From positions 372,001 through 436,000 of the forward strand of contig NZ_JAUZQF010000005.1 of assembly GCF_030718205.1 (NCBI RefSeq): a DNA stretch of 64,000 nt, written 5' to 3'. Shown here piece by piece: positions 43,839 to 52,799 of the stretch (its first letter is position 1; every line of letters starts with the position of its first letter). A program made the translations under genes and the position numbers. The DNA comes from Nonomuraea turcica. Lineage in GTDB: Bacteria > Actinomycetota > Actinomycetes > Streptosporangiales > Streptosporangiaceae. Below the pieces are notes generated by a model. That model was not told the origin of the DNA. It saw nothing but the letters and a program-made list of their open reading frames with translations, and made no database searches.

Positions 43839-44891
43839 TCACACGGCCTCGCACTCGAGGAGCGTCCAGTGGTAAACCGACGGCTCCTGGACCAGCTTGA
43901 AGCCCGAGCGCTCGAACAGGGTCCGCCAGTCGTCCAGGCTGCGCTCGCGCCCGCCGAACAGCACCAGCATGTCCACGTCGAGGAACTTGCCGTGGTCCCA
44001 CTTGTTGTCCGGCGCGAGCACCGAGTCGAACACCAGCAGCCGCGCGCCGGTCTCGCCGATCTGCGCCCTGATCCTGCGCAGCAGGTTCTCGGCCTTCTCG
44101 TCCGACATCCAGTGCAGGACGGCCTTGAGCAGGTACGCGTCGTAGCCGGCCGGGATCTCGGCCTGGGTAAGGTCGCCGCCCTCGACGGTGACCCGGGCGG
44201 AGACGCCGTGGTCGGCGAGCACCTGCCCGGCCTTGCGCACCACGTCCGGGTAGTCGAACAGGTAGGCCGTCATCTGCGGGTTGCGGCGCAGCACCTGCGC
44301 GAGGAAGAAGCCGTCGCCGCCGCCGAGGTCGGCCAAGCTGGCGAAGCGCTCGAAGTGGTACTGCTCCAGCTCCTCCTCGATGAACTGACGGCTCCAGAAG
44401 GACATGAACTCGTCGAAGAAGAGCCCCACCTCGGGGTTCTTCTCGAGGTACACGTTGAACGGCATGCCCAGCGCCCGCTCCACGGCCGGCTCGCCGGTGC
44501 GGACGCTGTGCATGATCTCGTCGAACGGCCGCGCCGTCAGGTCCAGGTTGTTGTACTTGACGAGCGGCAGCACACCGTCGCCGTTGTCCGAGCGCAGGCC
44601 GTCGGCCAGCGGCGTGAGCTGGAAGACCTTGGCCGGGCCCTCCTCGAAGATGCCCACGGACGCGGCGTTGCGCAGGATTCGGTACAGCGCGTCGGTGTGC
44701 GCGCCCGCCTTCTTGGCGATGACGTCGACCGGCAGCGGGCCGTCGGAGAGGATGTCCGCCACCCCGAGCTCGGCGAGGACGTGGACCACGCGCGAGAGCC
44801 GGCCGCCGCAGGCCAGCAGCAGCAGCTGCTGGGCGTGGAGTCTGGTGGGGTCGTTGTGGACGAGGTCCTTGTCGTTGGTGAGCGTGGCCAC
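43839..44891 (-). CDS. O-methyltransferase, SAM-dependent (TcmN/TcmO-like)
   Basis: 350-residue class I methyltransferase with an N-terminal dimerisation winged helix and the SAM motif ADLGGGDGFFLAQVL (about residues 186-200), followed by DYPDVV and HWMSDEKAENLLRRI. Similar in plan to the other O-methyltransferase of the cluster but clearly a separate paralogue. GTG start, 11 bases downstream of the second ACP gene. Confidence 0.88.
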   Translation of the reverse strand: MATLTNDKDLVHNDPTRLHAQQLLLLACGGRLSRVVHVLAELGVADILSDGPLPVDVIAKKAGAHTDALYRILRNAASVGIFEEGPAKVFQLTPLADGLRSDNGDGVLPLVKYNNLDLTARPFDEIMHSVRTGEPAVERALGMPFNVYLEKNPEVGLFFDEFMSFWSRQFIEEELEQYHFERFASLADLGGGDGFFLAQVLRRNPQMTAYLFDYPDVVRKAGQVLADHGVSARVTVEGGDLTQAEIPAGYDAYLLKAVLHWMSDEKAENLLRRIRAQIGETGARLLVFDSVLAPDNKWDHGKFLDVDMLVLFGGRERSLDDWRTLFERSGFKLVQEPSVYHWTLLECEAV

Positions 44892-44902
44892 CGGGTGCCT
44901 CC

Positions 44903-45154
44903 CTAGGCGTTGATGAGCTCGTTGATTTTGTCCAGGGCCTGCCTGGGCGTTTTCACGTCGCCCAGGATTTCTTCGGCGAGGTCGATGCCGTATTGATGCT
45001 TGATTTGGCTGAGAACCTCGAGCAGGGCCACGGAGTCGTAGCCGAGCTGTTCGAAGAGAACGTCGATGACGGTGTCGTCCAGTCGGCCTTCATCCGGCTC
45101 ACCCGCGTGGGTCTCCATGAGCTCGATGAATTCGGCTAACGTGAATTCCCTCAT
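44903..45154 (-). CDS. acyl carrier protein 2 (minimal-PKS-type ACP)
   Basis: 83-residue carrier protein with the attachment serine in LGYDSVALLEVLSQIKHQYG, close to the classical type II PKS ACPs (the actI product has the same GYDS-AL pattern). N-terminus MREFTLAEFIELM. This is the better candidate for the chain-extending ACP. It follows the biotin carboxylase gene by 45 bases. Confidence 0.93.
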   Translation of the reverse strand: MREFTLAEFIELMETHAGEPDEGRLDDTVIDVLFEQLGYDSVALLEVLSQIKHQYGIDLAEEILGDVKTPRQALDKINELINA

Positions 45155-45199
45155 GGCGTAGACGTTATGAGCGGCCGGCGAAGGCTCGATCCAGAGTCG

Positions 45200-46570
45200 T
45201 TATAGGCCATCGAATTCGCCGTTCTCGGCGTTGAATTGCTCCAGGAATTTCAGGTCGTGCGTGCCGGCGCGGAACATCGGGTGGCCGATGACCGCGCGGT
45301 GGAAGCCGAGGGTCGTGCTGACCCCGCGGCCCTCGATGCGGAACTCCCCGAGCGCCCGGTCCATGCGGTCGAGCGCCTCGTCCCTGGTGGGGGCCCACAC
45401 GACGAGCTTGGCGAGCATCGAGTCGTAGTACGGGCTGACCTGCATGCCGGCGGTGTAGCCCGAGTCCACTCTGGTCCACGGGCCCGCCGGCGGCTCGAAG
45501 ACCTCCAGCAGGCCGGGCGCGGGCGCGAAGCCGCGCCGCGGGTCCTCGGCGTTGACGCGGCACTCGATGGCCGCGCCGTGGAGGACGACGTCCTCCTGTT
45601 TGACCGACAGCGGCAGCCCGGCGGCCACCCTGATCTGCTCCTTGATCAGGTCCACGCCGGTGACCATCTCGGTGACCGGGTGCTCGACCTGGATCCGGGT
45701 GTTCATCTCCATGAAATAGAAGCGCCCCTGATCGTCCAGGAGGAACTCCATGGTGCCCGCGCCGCTGTAACCGACCGACAGCGCGCCCCGCAGGGCCAGC
45801 TCCCCGATCTCCGCGCGCCCCCGCGCGTCCAGCCGAGTGCAGGGCGCCTCCTCGATCAGCTTCTGATGCCGGCGCTGGATCGAGCAGTCGCGCTCGCCCA
45901 GGTGCACGCCCTCGCCGTCGAGGTCGCACATGATCTGCACCTCGACGTGCCGGGCTCCGGTGAGGTAGCGCTCCACGTAGACGGTGGGGTCGCGGAACAC
46001 CGCGTGGGCGGTCGCCTGAGTCGTGGTGAACGCCTCGGCGAACTCCCTGGGATCGTGGACCACCGTCATCCCGCGCCCGCCGCCGCCCGCGGCGGCCTTG
46101 ATGATGACCGGGTAGCCGATCTCGGCGGCGATCGCCTCGCCCTCCTTGACGGATCTGACGGGCTCGATCGTGCCGGGCAGCATGGGCAGGCCCGCCTCGG
46201 CCATCAGCGCCCGCGCCGTGGCCTTGTTCCCGAGCTGCTGCATCACCTCCGGGCGGGGACCGACGAAGACCAGGTCCTCCTGTGCGCAGATCTCGGCGAA
46301 GTCGGGATCCTCGGACAGGAAGCCGTACCCGGGGTGGATGGCGTCGGCACCGGTGGTGCGGGCGGCCTCGATGATGTTGGCGATGTTGAGGTAGCTCGCG
46401 CTGGGCTGCGGCGGGCCGATGTGCACGGCCTGGTCCGCCATGCGCACCACGGGCGAGTCCCGGTCCGCGGTGGAGTGCACGGCGACGACGGCGATGCCCA
46501 GCTCGCGGCAGGCGCGGGCGACGCGGAGGGCGATCTCGCCCCGGTTGGCGATGAGGAGTTTGCTGAACAC
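45200..46570 (-). CDS. accC: acetyl-CoA carboxylase, biotin carboxylase subunit
   Basis: ATP-grasp enzyme that carboxylates the biotin of AccB. 456 residues, standard length. KLLIANRGEIALRV at the start, AGGGGRGM ATP loop, MEMNTRIQVEHPVTE near residue 285, intact catalytic residues. GTG start. With AccB and the AccD-AccA fusion it forms a complete carboxylase dedicated to malonyl-CoA supply for the polyketide. Confidence 0.95.
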   Translation of the reverse strand: MFSKLLIANRGEIALRVARACRELGIAVVAVHSTADRDSPVVRMADQAVHIGPPQPSASYLNIANIIEAARTTGADAIHPGYGFLSEDPDFAEICAQEDLVFVGPRPEVMQQLGNKATARALMAEAGLPMLPGTIEPVRSVKEGEAIAAEIGYPVIIKAAAGGGGRGMTVVHDPREFAEAFTTTQATAHAVFRDPTVYVERYLTGARHVEVQIMCDLDGEGVHLGERDCSIQRRHQKLIEEAPCTRLDARGRAEIGELALRGALSVGYSGAGTMEFLLDDQGRFYFMEMNTRIQVEHPVTEMVTGVDLIKEQIRVAAGLPLSVKQEDVVLHGAAIECRVNAEDPRRGFAPAPGLLEVFEPPAGPWTRVDSGYTAGMQVSPYYDSMLAKLVVWAPTRDEALDRMDRALGEFRIEGRGVSTTLGFHRAVIGHPMFRAGTHDLKFLEQFNAENGEFDGL

Positions 46571-46581
46571 ACCGGCCCCCG

Positions 46582-47076
46582 TCAGTCCGCGTCGCCGTCG
46601 GGCACGATGCGCACGAGCGGCTGGTCGTACTGGACCGGCTCGCCGTCGGCCGGGTAGATCTCGGCGATCCGGCCCGCCACGTCGGCGTCGATCTTGTTCA
46701 TCAGCTTCATGGCCTCGACGATCGCGAGTGTCTCACCGACGCCTACGACGTCCCCGACGGAGACGAACGGGGCGGCGCCCGGCTGCGGGGCCCGGTAGAA
46801 GGTCCCCACCAGCGGCGCGGTCACCACGTGCCCCGTGGGAGCGCTGTCCGCGGCCTCCTCCTGCCCCACCGGCTCCGCGGTCGCGGCGACGACGGGCTTG
46901 GGCGGGCGCGGCCCGGCGTCGGCCTGCTCGCCGTCCTGCGGCCACTCGATCTCGACGACCTGGTCGACGACCCTGATCGCGATCCGGCGCACCTTGCCCG
47001 GCTGGCTGCGGACCAGCTCGGCGGCGTCGGCCCAGAGCGCCCGCAGGTCCTCGACACCGGTGACTTCCTCGTTCAT
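46582..47076 (-). CDS. accB: biotin carboxyl carrier protein of acetyl-CoA carboxylase
   Basis: 164 residues: N-terminal helical region, Pro/Ala-rich linker (about 50-85), then the biotinyl domain with EAMKLMN, whose Lys is the biotin site. ATG overlaps the stop of the carboxyltransferase gene. Confidence 0.94.
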   Translation of the reverse strand: MNEEVTGVEDLRALWADAAELVRSQPGKVRRIAIRVVDQVVEIEWPQDGEQADAGPRPPKPVVAATAEPVGQEEAADSAPTGHVVTAPLVGTFYRAPQPGAAPFVSVGDVVGVGETLAIVEAMKLMNKIDADVAGRIAEIYPADGEPVQYDQPLVRIVPDGDAD

Positions 47077-48761
47077 GCGCTCCAGGCCTCCTCAGGCAGG
47101 TGTTCGGTGCTGCCGACCCGCCGGATTCGCTGGTATCGGGTGGCGATCAGGGTCGCCTCGTCGAGCTCGGCGAGCTCTTCCAGCTGCTCCAGCACGGCCC
47201 GGCGCAGGTTGGCCGCCGCCGCGGCCGGGTCGGTGTGCGCCCCGCCGGGTGGCTCGGGCACCACGCCGTCGGCGATGCCGAGCTCCAGCAGGTCGGTGGC
47301 GGTGATCTTCAGCGCTGTCGCGGCCGCGATGGCGGAGTCCGCCGTGCGCCACAGGATGGCCGCGCAGCCCTCGGGGCTGATGACCGAGTAGAAGCTGTTC
47401 TCCAGCATCAGCAGCCGGTCGCAGGTGGCCAGCGCCAGCGCGCCGCCGCTGCCGCCCTCGCCGGTCACCACCGCGACGATGGGGACGTCGAGCAGGCTGG
47501 CCCGCATGATCATCTGCGCGATCGCGGTGGACTGGCCCCGCTCCTCGGCCTCCACTCCCGGGTACGCGCCGGGCGTGTCGACCAGCGTGACCACGGGCAG
47601 CCCGAAGCGCTCGGCGTGGTCGAACAGCCGCAGCGCCTTGCGGTAGCCCTCCGGGTGCGGCATGCCGAAGTTGCGGTGCACCAGCTCCTTGGTGTCGTGG
47701 CCCTTCTGGTGCCCGATGACCACGACCGAGCGTCCGCCGATCCTGGCGATCCCGCCGACGATCGCCGGGTCGTCCGCGAACCAGCGGTCCCCGTGCAGCT
47801 CGACGAACTCGTCGAACGCGTCCTCCAGGTAGTCCAGCATGGTCGGCCGCCCGGCGTTCCTGGCCAGCTGCACCACCGTCCACGGATCGACGTCCGGGGC
47901 CGGCAGCCGGCGCACGATGGGAGGCCCGGCGAGCTTGTCCGCGCTGCCCGCCGGCGCGTGCAGCGACAGCAGCCTGATCAGCAGCGGGCGCAGGTCGGCC
48001 CGCGGCACGACGCGGTCGACGAGCCCGTGCTCGAGCAGGAAGTCGCTGCTCTGGAACCCGGGGGGCAGCTCCTGACGGATGGTCTGCTGGATCACCCGGG
48101 GCCCGGCGAACCCGACCAGCGCCCCGGACTCGGCCACCACGACGCTGCCCAGCATGGCGAACGAGGCCGACACACCGCCGAAGGTGGGATCGGTGAGCAC
48201 GCAGACCGAGAACACCCCGGCCTCCGCCAGGCGGGCGAAGGCCTGGCTGGTCTTGGCCATCTGCAGCAGCGATACCGCGCCCTCCTGCATGCGCGCCCCG
48301 CCAGAGGCGCACACCACGATCAGCGGGTGCCGGGTCCGCTCGGCGTGCTCGGCCGCCCGGGTCACCAGCTCGCCGACGGCGCCGCCCATGCTGCCGCCCA
48401 TGAAGGAGAACTCCATGACGGCCAGGACCACGGGGTGCCCGCCGATCTGCGCGGTGCCGCTGACCAGCGCCTCGCGTTCGCCGGTCGCCCTCCTCGCCTC
48501 CTCCAGCCGTTCGGCGTACGGCCGGCGGTCGGCGAAGCCGAGGGGGTCGTCCGGTGTGGCGATCTCGTGGTCGAACTCGGTGAAGCTGCCTTCGTCGGCC
48601 AGCATCCCGATGCGTTGCCTGGCGGTCAGCCGCCAGTGGTGCGAGCATTCCTGGCAGACATGGAGATTGCGGGCCAGCCGCTTGAGGTACAGCAGGCGGC
48701 CGCATCCTGGGCACTTACCCCACCGGATCTCGTGACTGTCTCTGATCGGTGTGACGGACAT
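47073..48761 (-). CDS. accDA: acetyl-CoA carboxylase carboxyltransferase, AccD-AccA fusion
   Basis: 562-residue fusion of the two carboxyltransferase subunits. Residues 1-280 are AccD-like with a four-cysteine zinc finger (Cys17, Cys20, Cys36, Cys39) and the oxyanion turn GGARMQEG; residues 290-562 are AccA-like ([20 protein letters not shown]). It transfers the carboxyl from biotin to acetyl-CoA. AGAGG lies six bases before ATG 48761; the longer frame to 48875 would overlap the prenyltransferase gene. Confidence 0.93.
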   Translation of the reverse strand: MSVTPIRDSHEIRWGKCPGCGRLLYLKRLARNLHVCQECSHHWRLTARQRIGMLADEGSFTEFDHEIATPDDPLGFADRRPYAERLEEARRATGEREALVSGTAQIGGHPVVLAVMEFSFMGGSMGGAVGELVTRAAEHAERTRHPLIVVCASGGARMQEGAVSLLQMAKTSQAFARLAEAGVFSVCVLTDPTFGGVSASFAMLGSVVVAESGALVGFAGPRVIQQTIRQELPPGFQSSDFLLEHGLVDRVVPRADLRPLLIRLLSLHAPAGSADKLAGPPIVRRLPAPDVDPWTVVQLARNAGRPTMLDYLEDAFDEFVELHGDRWFADDPAIVGGIARIGGRSVVVIGHQKGHDTKELVHRNFGMPHPEGYRKALRLFDHAERFGLPVVTLVDTPGAYPGVEAEERGQSTAIAQMIMRASLLDVPIVAVVTGEGGSGGALALATCDRLLMLENSFYSVISPEGCAAILWRTADSAIAAATALKITATDLLELGIADGVVPEPPGGAHTDPAAAAANLRRAVLEQLEELAELDEATLIATRYQRIRRVGSTEHLPEEAWSA

Positions 48762-48871
48762 ATCTGACCTCTGCTTCGTGAGACCGTTGCCGACATTGAA
48801 GGAGCCGGGCTTCCAGGACCGATCCAGATCGGAGTGGAGGCGCGTCCACGCCCGGCCGAGGCGGTGCTCAC

Positions 48872-49789
48872 TCACACGGTCAGGGCCAGCGCCACCCCGG
48901 CATGCGAGCCGTACTGGGTGGTCATGAAGGCGCGGTACGGCCTGCGCCGGGCGTTCCTGTCACCCCTGGCCGGGGTCAGCGCGAACCATGCCACCACGAT
49001 CGCTCCCAGCAGGGTCACGACGGCGGACATGATGAGCACCGGCGCCACGTGCAGGGCGGCGAGGACGAACGCCACGCCGAGCGCCGGCGCGATCAGGCCG
49101 ACCAGCCGCCGCGCCGCAGTGTCGCCCAGCAGCACGGCGATCGTGCGGCGGCCCGCCGCGCGGTCGCCGTCGATGTCACCGAAGTCCTTGGCGATGGCGC
49201 CGACCAGGCCCATCCACAGCGACATCGCGCCCGCGCAGACGAGCGCCGGCAGGCCGCCGCCGGACGCGGCGCTGGCAGACCCGGCCAGGTAGGTCACCAG
49301 CCCGCCGAGCGCGGCCACGGCGATCGTCGCGCCGGGGTTGTTCTTGAGCTGGAACGGCGGCGCGGAGTACAGGTAGCCGAGCAGCATGAAGATGATGACG
49401 GCCACGAGGAACTCCCAGCCCATGACGATGCCCCCGGCCAGCGCCCCCACGCCGGTCAGCCGCACGTATCGGAGCGCGACGTGCCTGGGCAGGACGCCGG
49501 AGGCGATGGGGCGGCGGGAGCCGTTGATGCGGTCCTCCAGCACGTCGGTCGCCCCGTTGAGGAGATAGACGAACACGACCGCGCACTCCCAGGTGAACGC
49601 GCCGAAGCCGACGGCGGCGAGGTCGGTCTCACCCGCGGCGTAGCCGAGCGCGGCTCCCGTGAGGAACCGGAACAGGAAGATGATCTGGACGATCGGGCGA
49701 GCCTCGGACAGGCATAATCCGAGATCGGAAATCGCGGTGGCTGGGATTCGGCGAAGGGCTGCGCTTCGGTTCGGTGTGTTGTCCCCCAT
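48872..49789 (-). CDS. UbiA-family membrane prenyltransferase
   Basis: 305-residue integral-membrane enzyme with about nine helices. Both Asp-rich Mg-prenyl-diphosphate motifs are present: [17 protein letters not shown] (NxxxDxxxD, about 78-94) and [15 protein letters not shown] (about 201-215). UbiA enzymes attach an isoprenoid to an aromatic acceptor. It is the first gene of the long minus-strand run, divergent from the SARP gene, so it probably belongs to the polyketide cluster; a housekeeping role in quinone synthesis is the alternative. The GGAG near its ATG is only one base away, so translation may be weak or leaderless. Confidence 0.88.
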   Translation of the reverse strand: MGDNTPNRSAALRRIPATAISDLGLCLSEARPIVQIIFLFRFLTGAALGYAAGETDLAAVGFGAFTWECAVVFVYLLNGATDVLEDRINGSRRPIASGVLPRHVALRYVRLTGVGALAGGIVMGWEFLVAVIIFMLLGYLYSAPPFQLKNNPGATIAVAALGGLVTYLAGSASAASGGGLPALVCAGAMSLWMGLVGAIAKDFGDIDGDRAAGRRTIAVLLGDTAARRLVGLIAPALGVAFVLAALHVAPVLIMSAVVTLLGAIVVAWFALTPARGDRNARRRPYRAFMTTQYGSHAGVALALTV

Positions 49790-49849
49790 GCTCCGGACCG
49801 TATGCGCGGCGGCCGTGAACGGAAAAGAGGTGTAGTGCCAAGGTTAGCC

Positions 49850-49900
49850 GGCGACGCGGCGTCGCCGCCCGGAAGGACTACATTCTCCGGCCGGAAGATG
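49850..49900. promoter_or_regulatory. divergent control region with hairpin and 20-bp near-palindrome
   Basis: Between the prenyltransferase and SARP starts (213 bp) there is a 7-bp stem, GGCGACG and CGTCGCC (49850-49866), and a near-palindrome CATTCTCCGGCCGGAAGATG (49881-49900), symmetric in 16 of 20 positions. The latter is a plausible operator for the divergent promoters. No clear SARP-type heptamer repeats were found by eye. Confidence 0.4.
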
Positions 49901-50002
49901 TAATACCACCGGCTCCGCCTGCCGCACTTTCGATGTGGCCGCCTTGTCGCCGGCGTGGCGCGCTATCTAAGGTGCAGGCATTCCGCTACGAATGAGGTGC
50001 CA

Positions 50003-50791
50003 ATGATTCGGTTCACGATTCTGGGCGCGCTGACGGCGATGAACGGGGAACGAGAATTCACTCCGAGAACACCCAAAGTCTGCCAGGTACTCGCCTTGTT
50101 ACTCTCCCGGGCCAATCGCATAGTCGGGTTCGAGTCCTTGATCGAGGAGCTGTGGGGTGAGGACCCGCCGAAGACCGCACAGAGCACCGCTCAGACCTAC
50201 ATCTACCAACTCAGGAAGGCCCTTGAGCGGGAGAGGCTGGCCACCCCCGCGGGGGAGCTGCTGGTGACCAAGCCCTTCGGCTACGTCCTGCAGGTCGACG
50301 GCGATCAACTGGACGCGTACGTCTTCCAGCGCATGCTCGCCGAGGGGCGGAAGGCGCTGGCCGAGGGCCGCTACCTTGAGGCCTCCCGGCAGCTCGGCAG
50401 GGCGCTCGACCTGTGGACGGGGCCGCCCCTGGCCAACGTCTCCCAGGGATCGCTGCTGCGCGCCTACCGTGTCCACCGGGAAGAGGAGCGGCTGCGCGCT
50501 GTGGAGCTGCGCATCCAGGCAGACGTCCTGCTCGGCCGGCATCGCGAGCTCGTCGGCGAGCTCAAGGCGCTGGCCGCGACCTATCCGCACAACGAATGGT
50601 TCCATGCCCAGCTCATCTCGGCGCTCTGCCGGAGCGGACGGCGCAGCGAGGCCCTGCACGCCTATCGCAACGTGCGGTCGATACTCAACCAGGACCTCGG
50701 CATCGACCCCTCCCGGGAGCTGCAGGACCTGCACCAGGCCATCCTGACCACCGGCCTGGACACCGGACCCGAGCTGCAGTTCGCCGGCTGA
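50003..50791 (+). CDS. SARP-family pathway regulator (TTA codon)
   Basis: 262-residue Streptomyces antibiotic regulatory protein: OmpR-like winged helix (residues 1-95, MIRFTILGALTAMNG and the IYQLRKALE recognition segment) followed by a bacterial transcriptional activation domain (100-250). Such proteins activate antibiotic clusters. Codon 33 is TTA (50099-50101), one of the rare leucine codons that make expression depend on the bldA tRNA in Streptomyces. ATG 50003 follows GAGGTG; the frame extends upstream to 49955 without a binding site. Confidence 0.92.
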   Translation: MIRFTILGALTAMNGEREFTPRTPKVCQVLALLLSRANRIVGFESLIEELWGEDPPKTAQSTAQTYIYQLRKALERERLATPAGELLVTKPFGYVLQVDGDQLDAYVFQRMLAEGRKALAEGRYLEASRQLGRALDLWTGPPLANVSQGSLLRAYRVHREEERLRAVELRIQADVLLGRHRELVGELKALAATYPHNEWFHAQLISALCRSGRRSEALHAYRNVRSILNQDLGIDPSRELQDLHQAILTTGLDTGPELQFAG

Positions 50792-50801
50792 CCGACCCGA
50801 G

Positions 50802-50832
50802 CGGTAGCGCCCCCCGGGGGGAGGCGCTACCG
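50802..50832. terminator. bidirectional hairpin between SARP and response-regulator genes
   Basis: Arms CGGTAGCGCC (50802-50811) and GGCGCTACCG (50823-50832) enclose a C-rich/G-rich loop that can pair further. Located between two convergent stop codons (50791 and 50834). Confidence 0.75.
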
Positions 50833-50833
50833 G

Positions 50834-51505
50834 TCATTCGTCGGTCCAGCTCGGGATGAGCGAGGCCGAGATGGCCTTGCTCACCGCGTCGATCCTGGAC
50901 ACCGCGCCGAGCTTGGTGAAGATGCTGTGCAGGTGGCGTTTGACGGTCGCCTCGGTGAGGTGCAGCCTGCTGGCGATCTGCGCATTGCTCATGGCCGCCG
51001 AGGCGAGCCTGAGCACCTCGATCTCCCGCGCGGACAGCACGCCGATCGGCGGCCGGTCGTCGCGGGCCGAGCCGCGCATTCCGGCCACGCTCCCCGCGGA
51101 GATCGACAGCAGGACCCGGGTGGAGCTGGTGTGCGCCATCCTGACCGCCGCCATCAGCTCGTGCCAGCTCGCGCTCTTCAGCAGGTAGGCCCGCGCCCCG
51201 AGCGCGATGAGCTCCTGGATCAGCCTGGGCTCGTCCTGCATGCTCACGATGACGACCCGGGTGCCGGGCGAGGCCGCCTTCACGGCCCGCATCGTGGTGG
51301 TGACGTCCTCCCCGGGCAGGGACACATCAAGCAGCAGGATGGCGGGCCGCAGCTCGGCGATCAGCTTGACGGCGGTGGCGCCGTCACCCGCCTCCCCCAC
51401 GACCACGATGTCGTCCTGGTCCTGGAAGATCTCTCGTAATCCGACGCGGAAGAGCGTGTGGTCATCGACGATGACGACCGTGATCTGATCAGTAGGTGCC
51501 GGCAT
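50834..51505 (-). CDS. NarL/FixJ-family response regulator
   Basis: 223 residues: receiver domain with acidic pair VVDDH and phospho-acceptor Asp60 (LLLDVSLPG), then a LuxR helix-turn-helix (about 155-215, LSAREIEVLRLASAAMSNAQ). Partner of the histidine kinase, whose 3' end overlaps its start by 17 bases. Probably controls the polyketide cluster or the neighbouring SARP. Confidence 0.93.
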   Translation of the reverse strand: MPAPTDQITVVIVDDHTLFRVGLREIFQDQDDIVVVGEAGDGATAVKLIAELRPAILLLDVSLPGEDVTTTMRAVKAASPGTRVVIVSMQDEPRLIQELIALGARAYLLKSASWHELMAAVRMAHTSSTRVLLSISAGSVAGMRGSARDDRPPIGVLSAREIEVLRLASAAMSNAQIASRLHLTEATVKRHLHSIFTKLGAVSRIDAVSKAISASLIPSWTDE

Positions 51506-52547
51506 TCCCGTCCCTCAGCAGGGGAACCGTCAGTTCCACGCGCGTGCCCTTGCCGATGCGGCTGGAGACCAGCGTGTTCCCGCCGAGAAGGGCCGCCCGC
51601 TCCGCCATGATCGACAGCCCGGCGCCGTCACTGGCGCCGGTGGCGGCGAAGCCCGTGCCGTCGTCGGCGACCGTGGCCCTGAGCTCGTGCGGCGCGATGT
51701 CGATCTGCACCAGGACCCGCCCGGCCCCGCTGTGGTCCAGGGCGTTGCGCAGTGCCTCCCTGACGATCAGGAACACCTCGTCCCGCACCTGGTGGTCCAC
51801 CCAGCTCTCGTCGCCGTTGACGACCACGGACGTCACCGCGCTCACGGGCTCGGCCTCGAACAGGAAGGAGTGCAGCGCCTTCTCCAGGCTGGGCACCGAC
51901 TCCGACACGCGCAGATCGCCGATGAGCTTTCGGATCGCCTCGATGGCCTCCTCCAGGGCGAGTTGGACCATGGAGACGCAACGCCGGACGGTCTCCGGAT
52001 CGAGGTTCCGGCCGCGGCGCTGGAGGCTCTCCAGGTTCCGGTGGCCGACCGTCACCCCGTAGCTCACCCTGTCGTGGAGCTCGCGGGCCAGCCTGGCGCG
52101 CTCGTCGGACTGCACGCGATGGATCTCCTGCAGCAGGAAGCTCGCGTACCAGCTCGACGCCTCCCGGATGCGCAGCGCGATGCTCTTGCTCAACAGCAGC
52201 GAGAGCTCGACCAGGGCCTCCCTCGCGTCTTCACGCTCCGGTCCGAGGCGCTGGTCGACCCAGCGCAGCACCACCTCGAAGAGGATCTCGGCCGCGCGCA
52301 GCGACTCGGTCGGGTGCACGCCGTGCCGCGCCCGCGTGACGGCGATCTCCCTGCTGATGTCCTCGCCCCTCGTCGTGGGCGCGGAGTCGCGCAGCCCTTC
52401 AACCACGTCGGCGACGATGCTGGTACAACTCGCCAGCACCTGCTCGGCGGACTCCGGGTTACGTAAAAGTAAACTATTCGCGTTATTGAGCTCTTGCTCG
52501 TATGCGGTGCGGACCTCCACCACGGAAGACTCCAGCAAATCCGCCAC
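51489..52547 (-). CDS. sensor histidine kinase, NarL-partner type, with two TTA codons
   Basis: About 352 residues. Phospho-acceptor His158 in the HisKA_3 motif RLARELHDRVSYG; HATPase domain with NALDHSG (N box) and DDGTGFAATG; no membrane helix, so a soluble sensor. The N-terminal 140 residues form a helical sensor region of unknown ligand. The start is uncertain: I use GTG 52547; GTG 52586 and TTG 52688 are in frame but lack good binding sites. Two TTA leucine codons (52470-52472 and 52464-52466) sit in a low-GC patch. Confidence 0.88.
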   Translation of the reverse strand: MADLLESSVVEVRTAYEQELNNANSLLLRNPESAEQVLASCTSIVADVVEGLRDSAPTTRGEDISREIAVTRARHGVHPTESLRAAEILFEVVLRWVDQRLGPEREDAREALVELSLLLSKSIALRIREASSWYASFLLQEIHRVQSDERARLARELHDRVSYGVTVGHRNLESLQRRGRNLDPETVRRCVSMVQLALEEAIEAIRKLIGDLRVSESVPSLEKALHSFLFEAEPVSAVTSVVVNGDESWVDHQVRDEVFLIVREALRNALDHSGAGRVLVQIDIAPHELRATVADDGTGFAATGASDGAGLSIMAERAALLGGNTLVSSRIGKGTRVELTVPLLRDGNAGTY

Positions 52548-52799
52548 TAACCATCGAACCTCGCCGCTTGGCCCGAGTCGTCCCACGATTCGCCCCAATG
52601 GATAGTTTGACCCCGTACTTAACCATCCGCAGCGGCTCAACCCAGTGACTGTGCAACAACTGTGCTGCCCCCGTCTTACATGAGCCAATTTCAGATTTCT
52701 GTCTGGATACTTATGGCCACGTGAGTCAAACCATGTCCATCAAACCGTCGCGTGTCAACCTTTGTCGGAAAGTCCCTGGTTGTGGCGTCGAGTCGCGTG

